64,000 nucleotides of DNA from Sabellastarte sp. h YS-2021 (Eukaryota > Annelida > Polychaeta > Sabellida > Sabellidae), in the NCBI GenBank assembly GCA_964017235.1, contig OZ024928.1, forward strand, positions 154,404,881-154,468,880, in the 5' to 3' direction. Shown piece after piece: positions 11,258-22,852 of this stretch. The notes under the pieces are model-generated. The model ran no database searches. It saw nothing but the letters and a program-made list of their open reading frames with translations, and had not been told where the DNA came from. Positions within the stretch are counted from its first letter, which is position 1, and every line of letters starts with the position of its first letter. The translations under genes and the position numbers were made by a program.

Positions 11258-11802
11258 AGTACCTGTGAATGGGCTCTGCGTCAGTGTGTTCTGAGTTTCA
11301 GACTCGAAGTGACAGAAGAAAAGTGACAGACACAAAAGTTGTGCCCTGGAAATGGTATTCAGAAGGAAAGTAACAAGGTAACTGTTTAGGTGTAAAAAGT
11401 AGGTTAATATTTAGGCTATATTTAAAGAAACTACATGTACTGCAAATGCAATAGTTTTTGAGTTACAATTGATTTGCTCAACAGTGAGAATCTCAAACTA
11501 GATTTTACTCAGCTAGTCAATCAGTTAAAGGGCTGCAATTTTAGTATGGTATAGCTCACACAAACGTAGATGAATAACATATTTAAAGAAATACTGTAAA
11601 TGAAATAGTTTTCAAGTTACAACCTGTTATTTTGCTGTTGTTTACTATTATTTTACTATTTCAATGATAAGTAACAATACATCATATTGTTGTGGTACAT
11701 TAAGACATACAAGACTGTAAAATTGTAAAAAAATACTGAACAAAAGGAGTTTTTTACAAACAATATGCAATACATGAATGCATTATTTAAATAGATTTTT
11801 AT

Positions 11803-13030
11803 TTTTTACTTAAGTGGCAGGTGGAACAGCATACAGTTAAATTTCTGTTCCAAATTTGAGAACTCCTGTTTAGAAAAGATTAGTTTAAACACATCTCTGT
11901 AGAATAACAAGTTTTTATGAATTTCAAATTTTACATCAAAAAGGGTACGTCTTTTTCTCTCAAAGGATGATATAGACCAAACTTTATAGATTGAGTAACT
12001 CACAATTGTTATACATGGGTGATTGTTTATACTTATATAATCATCATTATTTAGGCCTAGTATTACATGTTTCATAGTAATATTCAGATTTAGACAGTTG
12101 CTGAAAGTAACCCAAAGATGTTTTATAGTTTCACAAGTATATAACTAACGACATGTATCTTCTCTTTGATTACAGAATAGGCATTTTTCTGAAACTGTTT
12201 TGTTCCATTTGGACAGTCTGCTACCACATGGTAGAAAATCTAACAATATTTTGTATTTGAATTCACAAAACGTTTTATATTTTAGTAAATATAGGTTTCG
12301 AAAATAAATTCTTTGCCACTCTTTTGTGTTTAACTTTAAATTGAAAATTTTTTCCCATTTTCTCTCTACAAATGGTCTCTTACTTTTTTTACAGGACAGG
12401 ATAAGATATAGGTCTCTTGACGTCATCTCAAAAGGCTGTATCATTTTATTTTTGTAATAAAAGTTTGCATTTAAAAGTAGTGATCTTTGCATATATTTAC
12501 ACATTTTTACATCAGTTTTTTTCAATATTTTATTCAGAACTTTTTTCAATGTACTAAATTCTATTATCCAATTATTGGTTCTAGATAATCTGTGAATAAC
12601 TGCCTCAGAGGTAAGCCAGTTACCTTCCTCATCTAATAAATCTTTCACAAATAGAAACCCACTTTCTACCCAGTTTCGGAAGTAAAGCGTTTTATGTTTG
12701 TTTTTGAAGTACTCATTCCCCCATATAACTTGTGACAGTATTTCATGGGGTTTCAGATCTGAGATAGGGTTCAAAGTTTTACATTTGTTAAAACCTAGAA
12801 GCATATCCTGGTAAAAGTTTGGTAAATTTTTTACTAATGGTGCTGTTTTAATATTTTTAAAATTTGTGCGAAGCATTGTATTTAGATCAAGGCCTATCTT
12901 TGACAAATATAGATGTACAATGTCATTCAGCACATCATAATTTTTCACTTTTGGAATCCATGCAGCTTTTAGTGCCCAGATTTTTGATCCACATCAGTGT
13001 AACCAAGACCACCATTAACACGCTTATTAA
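11803..13030 (-). pseudogene. L1/Tx1-like ORF2, C-terminal part
   Basis: This holds the C-terminal third of the LINE ORF2 protein. Upstream of 12948 the frame reads GGLGYTDVD, then shifts by one base to SKIWALKAAWIPKVKNYDV, then stays open to 12145. The domain ends with the zinc-knuckle-like region CLFCNQRED, just before a stop (12145-12147). Recognisable coding resumes at 12075 and ends with FHLPLK at 11806. It is the direct continuation of the reverse transcriptase half at 16345-18280, from which it was separated by a transposon. Confidence 0.82.
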
Positions 13031-13199
13031 CTAGAGATTGCGTCTCAACGCAGTGTATCCCTGGACGGGACATAGTTAAGGCGTGAATGTGTCGGGCTTG
13101 AGCCTGTTTCCTGGAGCACCAGGTCAGGATTCTCCATAGTACCAGATTACTTCCAAAAGCTAATCACTAGTTGTTTCACTTATATCTGTCTTTAAAAAT

Positions 13200-15590
13200 T
13201 ACATTTCATGGATCCAGAAGATCCATATAGTGATCTGGATCGCTTCCAAAACTCAATCATTTCATCCTTTTACCTTTTCAGACATATTCTAAAAATTTCA
13301 TCGAAATCCATCCATAAGTTTTTGAGTTATCTTGTACACAGACACATCTGGCAGCCTGGATCCACATGATCCAGACAGTGATCCAGATTACTCCCAAAAT
13401 CTAATCACTTGTTCTTTGTCCCATTTAAGACATTTCCTGAAAATTTCATAAAAATCCATTCATGACTTTCTGAGCTATTTGTCTTTAAAAATTACATTCA
13501 CGGATCCAGAAAATCCAGATAGTGGTCCAGATCACTCGCAAAATTGAACCATTTCTTCCTTTTACCACTTCTTCCTTTTACCATTTGTAACATATCCTGA
13601 AAATAGTAAAATCCATTCCAAGATTATGTGCAAGCCTGGATCCAGATGATCCAGATCACTCCAAAAATGTAATCACTTGTTCCTTGTACCATTTAGGCCA
13701 TTTGCTGAAACAATCCATCCATAACTTTTTGAGGTATCTGTCTTAAAAAATTACATTTCATGGATCCAGAAGATCCATATAGTGATCCGGATCACTTGCA
13801 AAATTCAACCATTTCATCCTTTTACCTTTTCAGACATATCCTGAAAACTTCATCAAAATCCATCCATAAGTTTTTGAGCTATATTGTACACAAACACATC
13901 TGGCAGCCTGGATCCGGATGATCCAGACAGTGATCCAGATCACTCCCAAAATCTAATCACTTGTTCCTCGTCCCATTAAGGACATTTCCAGAAAATTTCA
14001 TCAAAATGCACCCATAAGTTTTTGAGTTATCTGTCTTTAAAAATTAAATTTCATGGATCCCAAAATGTAATCGTATCTTCCTTCTTCCTTTTACTATTTG
14101 TAACATAGCCTAAAAATATCATCAAAATTTATCGTAAAATCATGTTGCAGGCTCGATCCAGATGATCCAGACGGTGATCCAGATCATTCCAAAAGTATAA
14201 TCACTTGTTCCTTGTACCATTTAGGTCATTTGCTGAAAATCTCATCACAATCCATCCATAACTTTTTGAGGTATGTCTTATTACATTTCACGGATCCAGA
14301 AGATCCATACAGTGATCCGGATCACTTCCAAAATTCAGTTATTTCATCCTTTTACCTTTTCAGACATATCCTGAAAATTTCATCAAAATCCGTCCATAAG
14401 TTTTTTTGCTACAATGTACACAAACACATCTGGCAACCTGGATACAGATGATCCAGACAGTGATCCAGATCACTCCCCAAATCTAATCACTTGTTCCTCG
14501 CACAATTTAGGTCATTTGCTGAAAATGTCATCACAATCCATCCATAACTTTTTGAGGTATCTGTCTTATTACATTTCATGGATCCAGAAGATCCATATAG
14601 TGATCCGGATCACTTCCAAAATTCAGCCATTTCATCCTTTTACCTTTTCAGACATATCCTGAAAATTTCATCAAAATCCGTCCATAAGTTTTTTTGCTAC
14701 AATGTACACAAACACATCTGGCAACCTGGATCCAGATGATCCAGACAGTGATCCAGATCACTCCCCAAATGTAATCACTTGTTCCTTGCACCATTTAGGT
14801 CATTTGCTGAAAATGTCATCACAATCCATCCATAACTTTTTGAGGTATCTGTCTTATTACATTTCATGGATCCAGAAGATCCATATAGTGATCCGGATCA
14901 CTTCCAAAATTCAGCCATTTCATCCTTTTACCTTTTCAGACATATCCCGAAAATTTCATGAAAATCCGTCCATAAGTTTTTTAGCTACAATGTACACAAA
15001 CACATCTGCAACCTGGATCCAGATGATCCAGACAGTGATCCAGATCACTCCCCAAATCTAATCACTTGTTCCTCGCACAATTTAGGCCATTTGCTGAAAA
15101 TGTCATCACAATCCATCCATAACTTTTTGAGGTATCTGTCTTTAAAAATTACATTTCATGGATCCAGAAGATCCATATAGTGATCCGGATCACTTCTAAA
15201 ATTCAAACATTTCATCTTTTTACCTTTTCAGACATATCCTGAAAATTTCATCAAAATCTGTTCATAAGTTTTTGAGCTATATTGTACACAAACACATCTG
15301 GCAGTCTAGATCCAGATTATCCAGACAGTGATCCGGATCACTCCCAAAATCTAATCACTTGTTCCTCGTCCCAATAAGGACATCTCCTGAAAATTTCATC
15401 AAAATGCACCTATAACTTTTTGAGCTATCTGTGTTTAAAAATTAAATTTCATGGATCCAGAAGATCCAGATAGTGATCCGGATCACTCCCAAAATTTAAT
15501 CACATCTTCCTTTTACCAATTTGGACATATCCTGAAATTTTTTTTCAAAATCCGTCTGTCAGTTTTTGAGTTATCTTGTTTACAAACAAA
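13200..15590. repeat. Satellite of about nine 290-bp dimeric units with BamHI sites
   Basis: TTTCATGGATCCAGAAGATC recurs at about 13209, 13502, 13762, 14054, 14292, 14581, 14868, 15160 and 15452, mostly 287-293 bp apart. Each unit is a dimer: one half carries GGATCCAGAAGATCCATA, the other GGATCCAGATGATCCAGACA. The GATCC words give many BamHI-type sites. Two units are shortened (260 and 238 bp). Confidence 0.9.
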
Positions 15591-16110
15591 TAGAGGGCCC
15601 AAAATGACCCTCGGTCAGGTACTTTGGCGGTCAGTGGATGACCTTCAACGAAGATCTGTAACCGGTCAGCCTGGATGCTGGTACTCCGTCATGTACTCAA
15701 CCTCAAAAGCCATTTTCAATAGTTTCCACGCAATGTAGTCAGCATTAAGTGTGAAAATATCTCCAAATATGCCAAAAATGACCCTTGATCAGGTAATTTG
15801 GCGGTCAGTGGATGACCTTAAATGAAGATCTGTAACCAGTAAACCTGGATGGCAGAAGTCCATCATGTACTCAACCTCCAAAGCCATTTTCAATAGTTTC
15901 CATGCAATATAGTCAGCGTTAAGTGTGAAAATATCTCCAAAAAGGCCAAAAATGCCCCTCAGTCAAGTACTTTGGCGGTCAGTGGATGACCTTCAATGAA
16001 GAGCTTCAAGGTCAAATTTCTGCATGCTTATAGAGGACATATATATATGTATTATATATACCAGCCATAGGATGATCTAACTTTCTGTCTTGGAGAACTG
16101 GGCCAAAATG
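15590..16110. repeat. Two to three copies of a roughly 180-bp repeat
   Basis: Blocks with TTTGGCGGTCAGTGGATGAC, ATGTACTCAACCTC and AAGTGTGAAAATATCTCCAAA occur near 15620, 15790 and 15970. A related piece lies at 10900-11250. They form the transition between the BamHI-type array and the 5' zone of HINE-2. Confidence 0.8.
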
Positions 16111-16344
16111 TGCAAAAATGGCCAAAATCTGACCTTTAAGTGGCCACCAGTGACCTTGAGATTGAAGGTCAAGGTCACAAAACAATAGCGTTTGTGGCAT
16201 TGCCCATATATACCCACATTCCAAATTTGAAAGTTCTAACTAAAATATTTTTTAAGTTATCGCATCCAAATGGAAATCTCTGCGGCGGCGGCGGCGTGAC
16301 CGTACTGAATCCTAAGTATCCCCGACTTTCGTCCGGGGATACAA

Positions 16345-18280
16345 TAATGACTGTTTTTTTCACTTTGTGATTTTTGCCCCATAAAAAGAGAAGCAGAATT
16401 TTCTCTATTTTGTGAATAAGTGCCATTGAAATAGGTAGAATACTGAAGAAATAAGTTAATTTTGGTAAGGCAAGCAAATTAATAATTTGAACTTTCCCAA
16501 ATAAGGTTAGTTTTCGGGATCCCCACTTTAGTAAAAGTTCTTCGATACCTGCAAGTTTTTGGTCCCAATTTAGTGTTTGACAGTCCTCCATATTTCTGTC
16601 TATATAAAGTCCTAAGCATTTTATTGGTCCATGGTTAAATTTTATGTTTTGGAATATATTTGGGTTATTACTAAGCGATCCTAACCATAACCCCTCACAT
16701 TTATTTATATTTAATTTCAGTCCTGAAACAGTAGAGAAATTTGTTATGGTTTCTAAGGCATTTAATACTGAGATTTCATCATTTAGTGTTAAAGTGATAT
16801 CATCTGCATATAATGAAATGTAAGATTCTTTTCTATACAGTTTGATTCCCTTAATATTTTCCTTTTTGCGTATATCTTCTGCTAGAAATTCTAGAGCCAG
16901 TATAAAGAGGAGTGCTGACACTGCACATCCTTGTCTAACACCTCTTTCCATTGTGGACTCTTTTGACAAGTAGCCATTATTTTTTATGTAGAAGGAATTT
17001 TGTTCATATAAAATTCTTATCCATTTGATAAAGTTGGAGCCAAACCCATATTTTTCTAATGCTGAAAACATAAAGTCCCAATTTAGAGAGTCAAATGCCT
17101 TCTCAAAATCTAAACAGAGTATTGCCCCTGGTTTTCTATTTTTCTCACACTGATCAATGATATCGCAAACAATTCTTGCATTGACTCCTATATATCTGTT
17201 TTTGATATACCCAGTTTGGTCTTTGGCAATTAGATTTGGCATTATGCATTGTAGTCGTCTTGCTAGAATAGTTGTTAAGATCTTATAATCATAATTAGTA
17301 AGACTGATGGGTCTATAATTTGTTAAAAGTTCTTTTTCCCCTTTTTTGTGTATTAGGGTTATTACAGATTTGCGTGTAGAACATGGAAGTATTCCTTTGA
17401 TAAAAGATTCATTTATCATGTCATAATATAATGATTCAAGTTTATCCCAGAACATTTTATAAAATTCCGGGGTGAGTCCATCAACACCTGGTGCTTTGTT
17501 GTCTTTTAGTTTTTCTACTGCCAAACGTATTTCTTCAAGCGTTATTTGATTTTCAGAAACTTTTCTTTCTTTTTCACTTAGTTTTTGTGTGTGTGTAAAT
17601 TTATTAAGATCCTCTTTTATTTTATCATGTGGAGTATCTATCTTTTTGTATAGCTTTGTGTAAAAATCAACTATTTCGGAAAGTGCTTTATTCCCCTCTA
17701 TTATTGTATTATCTTGATGTTTTACTTTGCGAATTACATTGTTTGCTTGTCTCTGCTTTTCAAGTCCAAGAAAGTATCTGGATCCTATCTCACCTTCTTT
17801 AATCCATTTTGCCCGTGAACGTGTTGAATAACCTTTGGATTTGGAATCAAAGAAAATTTTTAGGTTTGATTGCAATTCAGCTTTTCTCAAGTGTAAATAA
17901 TGGAGTGTGTCAGTTTCTTCTTTACTTAATACATTTTTGCTTTCCAGTAATAGAACTTTATTACTAATGACATCAATTTCATCTTGAACATTTTCAATTG
18001 TTTTAGCCTTACGGTTTGCTTTTAGTTTACTATATTTTATACTGAACTCTCTAATGTTTACTTTTACTATTTCCCACATTAGTTGTTTAGATTTTAAGTC
18101 TGAGTATGAATATATAGTGTTGTTAATAGTGTCCACCAAACCTGTTTGAAAATCTACATCTTTTAGAATACTGTTGTTTAACTTCCAATATCCGCTACCT
18201 TTTGGGTGTGTTTTAACACAAAAAGTTCCTTTTACTACATTGTGATCAATGATACCTAATTCTTTTATTGGTTCTTTCAA
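16345..18280 (-). pseudogene. L1/Tx1-like ORF2, reverse transcriptase part
   Basis: This non-LTR reverse transcriptase would prime on nicked target DNA. The frame starts at the end of the endonuclease domain (IDHNVVKGTF, GSGYWKLNNS). It continues with the RT blocks DNKAPGVDGLTPEFYKMFW, YRPISLTNYDYKI, CLDFEKAFDSLNWDF, RGVRQGCAVSALLF and the catalytic SLYADDITLT, then FSTVSGLKLNINKCEGLW. The catalytic residues all look intact. The LINE frame stops at about 16345 with KKTVI, and the following open codons belong to the inserted HINE-2. There is no start codon of its own; the 5' end is a reverse-transcription truncation. Confidence 0.88.
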
Positions 18281-18288
18281 GTTACAAC

Positions 18289-20080
18289 TGATTTACTCCA
18301 CAGTGAGAACCTGAAAGTAGCTATTACTCAGCTATGCAAGGAGCTACAGGTCTGCAATTTCACTTTGTTATAGCTGACCCAAAAGTTGGTGAACAACATA
18401 TTTAAAGAAAATACTCTAAATGCAATAGTTCTCAAGTTATAACTGATTCACTCAACAGTGAGAACCTGAAAGTAGCTATTACTCAGCTATGGTGTGACAT
18501 ACAGGTCTGCAATTTGACTGTTATAGCTTACCCAAAAGTAGGTGAATAATATATTATAGAAAATACTCTAAATGCAATATTTTTCAAGTTACAACTGATT
18601 TACTCAACAGTGAGAACCTCAAAGCAGCTATTGCTCATCTATGCTATGAGATACAGGTCTGCGATTTCACTATCTTATAGCTGACCCAAAAGTAGGTGAA
18701 CAAAATATTTAAACAAAATACTCTAAATGCAATAGTTTTCAAGTTAAAACTGATTTACTCAACAGTGAGAACCTGAAAGTAGCTACTACTCAGCTATGCC
18801 ATGACATACAGGTCTGCAATTTCCCTATGTTATAGCTGACCAAAAATTACGTGAATAACATATTCAAACAAAATACTCCAAATGCAATAGTTTTCAAGTT
18901 ACAACTGATTTACTCAACAGTGATAACCTCAAAGTAGCTATTACTCAGTTTTCAAGTTACAACTGATTTACTCAACAGTGATAACCTCAAAGTAGCTATT
19001 ACTCAACTATGCAATGAGCTACAGGTCTAAAATTTTACTATGTTATAGCTGACCCAAAAATAGGTGAACAACATATTTAAGCAAAATACTGTAAATGCAA
19101 TAGTTTTCAAGTTACAACTGATTAACTCAATAGTGAGAACCTGAAAATAGCTATTGCTCAGCTATGCCAAGAGCTATAGGTCTGTAATTTCACTATGTTA
19201 TAGCTGACCCAAAAGTAGATGAACAACATATTTTAACAGAATACTGTAAATGTAATAGTTTTCAAGTTACAACTGATTTACTCAATAGTGAGAACCTCAA
19301 AGCAGCTATTGCTCATCTATTCCATGAGATACAGGTCTGTGATTTCACTATCTTATAGCTGACCCAAAAGGAGGTGAACAACATATTTTAACAAAATACT
19401 GTAAATGAAATAGTTTTTGAGCTACAACTGATATACTCAACAGTGAGTAGCTGAAAATAGCTATTGATCAGCTATGCCATGGGCTACAGGTCTGTAATTT
19501 CGCTAGGTTATAGGTGACCCAAAAGTAGGTGAACAACCTATTTAAACAAAATACTCTAAATGCAATAGTTTTCAAGTTATAACTGATTTACTCAACAGTA
19601 AGAACCTGAAAATAGCTATTGCTCAGCTATGTAATGCGCTACAGGTCTGCAATTTCACGATGTTATGGCTGAACAAAAATTAGACTAATAACATATTTAA
19701 GAAATACTCTAAATGCAATAGGTTTCAAGTTACAACTGATTTACTCAACAATGATAAACTCAAAGCAGCTATTACTCAGCTATGCACTGAGCTACAGGTC
19801 TGAAATTTTACTATGTTGTAGCTGACCTGAAATTAGCTGAATAACATATTTATACAAAATTCTGTATATGCAATAGTTTTCAAGTTATAGGTGATTTTAC
19901 TTATTACGGGAGGTACAAAAAAATCAGAAAGTAGCTATTACTCACTTAGCTATTGGGATAGACACTCAAGTTACTCACCATGTTGTAGCTATGGAAAAAG
20001 TAGCTGAATAACATATTATAACAAAATGCTCTCAATGCAATACTTTTCAAGTTATAAGTGATTTAGTGCATGATTTCATG
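18289..20080. repeat. Family X core array, about 150-155-bp units
   Basis: TTACTCAACAGTGAGAACCT recurs about every 152-155 bp (for example near 18456, 18608 and 18762), together with TTTTCAAGTTACAACTGATT, TAGCTATTACTCAGCTATG and TTATAGCTGACCCAAAAGTA. About a dozen units are present, one partly duplicated near 18940-18990. The same array, inverted, occurs at 53.2-55.2 kb. Confidence 0.9.
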
Positions 20081-20479
20081 AATTTTATTGCATTTAAAAA
20101 TTAATAAAAAAAATTTAAGACAGATCCAGGTCTAATACTCACACAAGGTAATCTACTAGTGGCCTAGTACATATATGCAAGATATGAGAAAAATCCCTGA
20201 AATAGTGAATGAGAAAATTGTGATAAAGTCTTGAAATTTTCACATTTTCGGTGGGGGTACCTGACTTGTAGTGGCTCTGGGGAACAGACAAACAAACAGA
20301 TCTGCATGGCTTGAATAATTTTTCATCCTCGATAGTTAAGGTATATTTTTAAAAAAAACAGCATGTCTCTGGGTATTGTAGTTTAGGAGAAACTGGGGGC
20401 TTGGCTCCAGCAAAGGGATTATCTCCAGACGTATTAGTTGCACTGTCAATGTCTGGTACATGGGACTAACCCATAAAGG

Positions 20480-21330
20480 GACGTATACCTCTCATGGTTT
20501 ACCGGTAGGTCTGTTCCTGTGACAAAGGTTGATCTTGATGGACAGCAGTCGTGTCCTGATCATCTAAGAGTTCCCCCTCTTCTATATATAAATCCAATGG
20601 GGGTCGGTCAGACAGATCACTACCGGCTTCAGAGCTGGAACTAACAGAACTGTCCCTTCTAGACCTGTGTAAGGCAGGCGAGCCAGTGTCTTGAGGAACT
20701 GAAGACATGGGTCGATCAGTAGAAGATGGCCGGTTGGATTGAGGTCAGTGCTTGCTGGTGGACAGTCTGACAGTAGAGGAGCCGGTACCAGGCTCAACAG
20801 AAGTCGGTCGGTTAGACTGTGCTTTACTGGTCAGCTGGTGCTTTGCAGCAGAGGAGCCGGTCCCAGGAAGCTCTGCAGAAGAAGTCGGTCGGTTGGATTT
20901 CACTTTACTGGTCGGCTGATGCTTAGTAGCAGAGGAGCCTGTTCCAGGAAGCATATCAGCAGTATTCTGTCAGTTGTTCTCAGTTTGACTGGTCGGCTGA
21001 TGCTTTACAGCTGAGAAGCCAGATCCAGGAAACTCTGTAGACGCAGGAACCGGTTGAACCGGTTTGATGAAGGGTTCAGTAGACTGAGCGGCAGAAGCTG
21101 GTGGTGGATGAGTTGGAGTCACTTTAAACATTTGGTTGGAAGGAAGGTTCAATAGTTCTGGCCAACAAAAGTGCTTCCAACCTATTAAATCTGTCTGACC
21201 ACTTTTCATCTAGTTGGGCAATTTTCGTATCCACCATAAAACTACTAGCAGTAGGTTTGACAGCTTTAGACGTTGACACTTTTTCCTTCTTTGCCTTCTT
21301 TTCAGGAGGGGCGACAGTAGGAGGGGATTT
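20480..21330 (-). pseudogene. Gag-like ORF1 remnant of a third DIRS-type element
   Basis: On the minus strand the block near 21170-21310 reads VDTKIAQLDEKWSDRFNRLE, a helix characteristic of DIRS ORF1 proteins, after a Lys-rich stretch. The frame then breaks near 21140. It is followed by four degenerate copies of a 26-27-residue repeat starting with PGTGSS/PGSGFS and ending around SNRPTS, with stops in two of them. The last piece (20499-20708) has a Ser-rich segment and the acidic motif IEEGELLDD seen in DIRS ORF1. No RT, recombinase or terminal repeat lies beside it, so this is an isolated gag fragment. Confidence 0.65.
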
Positions 21331-21339
21331 AACAGTACC

Positions 21340-22012
21340 CTATTGATCAACAGCCCCAACGCAATAAAATCGGCTATTTTATGACCCCAGTTTGACCCAT
21401 AAGGGGGGTCAGGGGGTAAATCTGACTGGCTATCTAAACTCTTCACATATGGTTTCCCAATACCTCTTAACACATTCTAAAGCTTGAAAACAAACAATAA
21501 AGGAGATATAAGGTCAAAATTGGCTATTTTATGACCCCCAGTTTGACCCCTACAGGGGTGGGGGGGTCGGGGGAAATTTGACTTGCTTTCTAGACTCTCC
21601 ACATATGGTTTTCTACTACCTCCCAATACATTTTATGGCTCTAAATGCAATACTTAAGAAGATAATAGGGGGGTACACATGAATTTTAAGCTTTCTGGTT
21701 GGTACCTGTGAGAAAATCGCTCATAAATTAGTCATTTTTCATCAGATCTGCTTCTGCGGTCAGTAGATTTTGCTGAGCGGCGATGACGGGCGGGTGTAAC
21801 CAAAAAAAAACAACTATTTTTTGATCATGTGACCTTGATAAAGATCAAAGGTCAAATTTAAGCATGTGGAAAAATTTTCCCATGCATAAGGTATATAACT
21901 GTCAAATATGGTTAAAAAGCTTCCAATAATAAGGGAGATATTAAAGACCATAATGCGGTGATGAAGAAACTGACGTGAAACCAAATAAGCGCCCTTTCAG
22001 GGACGCTTAATT
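21340..22012. repeat. Helitron-like fragment: two 130-bp units and a terminal hairpin
   Basis: Two copies of a unit with GGCTATTTTATGACCCC, GTTTGACCC and CACATATGGTTT occur at 21365-21640. The segment then resembles other repeat flanks here (TGACCTTGATAAAGATCAAAGGTCA near 21830 and AATAATAAGGGAGATA). It ends with the hairpin AAGCGCCC-TTTCA-GGGACGCTT at 21986-22009, like the palindromes at the ends of other elements in the window. No coding sequence. Confidence 0.55.
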
Positions 22013-22459
22013 ATGAATGGATTGATGAAACAATTCAAAGTTGATGATGTAAGGATTCCCAATGATGACATAGTTACTTCTCCTTTAGTAATTTCAACAT
22101 TGTTAGATCCAAGCTACAAGTCAGAAATTGATGGAGACATCCTCCCAGTTGACAAACAAGACACGCTGTTTGCAAAATTGAAATAACTTATGGATGAATG
22201 CAATCAGTCTGTTGCTTCAACTAGTTCTATGCCATATACTATTGCACCTGAATCAGGTGTTGTGAAAAAGAAAGCAACCATTCGGAATGTGAAACAAGGT
22301 GAACCTGATCAAACTTGTGAAACCAAGAGATGTATTACCACTGATAGTGAATTAAAACGTTACTTAGATGAGTCAGTTTCAGTAAGTCAACCCTTGACGT
22401 GGTGGAAGTTACACCAATTTAAATATCTGGCAATCCCTGCTACATCACTCCGGTCATAA
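22013..22459 (+). pseudogene. hAT-family transposase, C-terminal remnant
   Basis: Reading frame pieces include STLLDPSYKSEIDG followed by an in-frame TAA at about 22183. The C-terminal dimerisation region follows: LKRYLDESVSVSQPLTWWKLHQF, then YLAIPATS. The order (LDPxYK, a poorly conserved linker, then xYL...PLxWWK...IPATS) is typical of hAT/ZBED transposases. The N-terminal zinc finger and most of the catalytic domain are missing upstream. It may be a source-related relic for the hAT-type MITEs in the window, but that link is untested. Confidence 0.75.
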
Positions 22460-22831
22460 ATGTCATTCTGAATGAAATTTACAGATTATGCACATATATT
22501 TTCAATCAATTTCAGATATTTATTGTTTTCGTAGACTTTTAGAATATCGAGCTTAAGATTTTTAATAGTTTTATAAATTTGATGATTGTTTGGTGTCGAC
22601 ACAAATAGAAATGCCGATTAGCCGGCTTGAACTATTTGAAGTCGTGACATCACTACTGATGAGTGTACTAAATGTTAGACATCTGGTCCCTGATTTGTGA
22701 TGTCGGTCCCCAATAAAAGGATAACACTGTAAAATTAAATATGCAAATGAGAAAATATGAGATCATGGAATTTCTTGGGGTTTCCTAGCAATATTTTAAA
22801 ATGTAATTTATGCAAATTATGAGATTATGAT
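22460..22831. other. Spacer with a short repeated AT-rich motif
   Basis: No gene. The motif TTGGGGTTTCCTAGCAATATTTTAAAAT near 22780 recurs at 26630-26720 and, changed, at 24770. It may be a local short tandem repeat family. Confidence 0.45.
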
Positions 22832-22852
22832 TACTATTTTATAAATAGAAGT

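Larger units (their letters stand above)
13031..16344 (-). mobile_element. HINE-2: complete non-coding Helitron-like element with exactly known ends
   Basis: The ends are set by the interrupted LINE: removing 13031-16344 rejoins the LINE reading frame without loss or gain of a base. On the minus strand the element begins TTGTATCCCCGGACG inside a palindrome (16318-16342) and ends with a subterminal inverted copy (CGTCCAGGGATACA), a hairpin (TGCGT-TGAG-ACGCA) and ATCTCTAG, followed by a host T. This is the insertion pattern of Helitron/Helentron elements, with no target duplication. The 5' zone has a GCC/GGC run and an AACT-AAAATATT block also found at the 5' end of the HINE-1 copy at 60.84 kb. 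The interior is repeats only, with no Rep/helicase. Confidence 0.85.
11624..18274 (-). mobile_element. L1/Tx1-like LINE, 5'-truncated, interrupted by HINE-2
   Basis: The element lies inside a family X repeat unit. It is flanked by a 14-bp direct repeat TTTCAAGTTACAAC (11610-11623 and 18275-18288), the expected target duplication of a LINE insertion. Coding runs on the minus strand from the end of the endonuclease domain (18280 side) through reverse transcriptase to the C-terminal Cys/His region near 12150, ending at about 11806. The 3' untranslated part is 11624-11805. A 3314-bp HINE-2 insertion (13031-16344) splits it. Without that insert the LINE is about 3.3 kb, so ORF1 and most of the endonuclease are absent. 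Confidence 0.88.
11258..20395 (-). mobile_element. Family X Helitron-like element, copy 1, interrupted by a LINE
   Basis: The element is inverted relative to copy 2 at 52.6-55.4 kb. Its 3' end (11258, AAGCAATCAGTACCTGTGAA...) contains the same short hairpin as the other two copies. The core array continues to 11623, is interrupted by a LINE at 11624-18274, and resumes at 18289-20080. The conserved 5' block (ATCCTCGATAGTTAAGGTAT, near 20330) follows, then a match to copy 2 up to about 20395, where a DIRS gag remnant replaces the palindromic 5' end. No protein is encoded. Confidence 0.72.

Noticed and set aside
14212..15061. Asp/Pro/Ser-rich open frames in the BamHI-type array
   Set aside because: These are periodic translations of the satellite without any codon or family signal.
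13200..15590. A CRISPR array
   Set aside because: Units are about 290 bp and nearly identical throughout, with no spacers, and the genome is eukaryotic.
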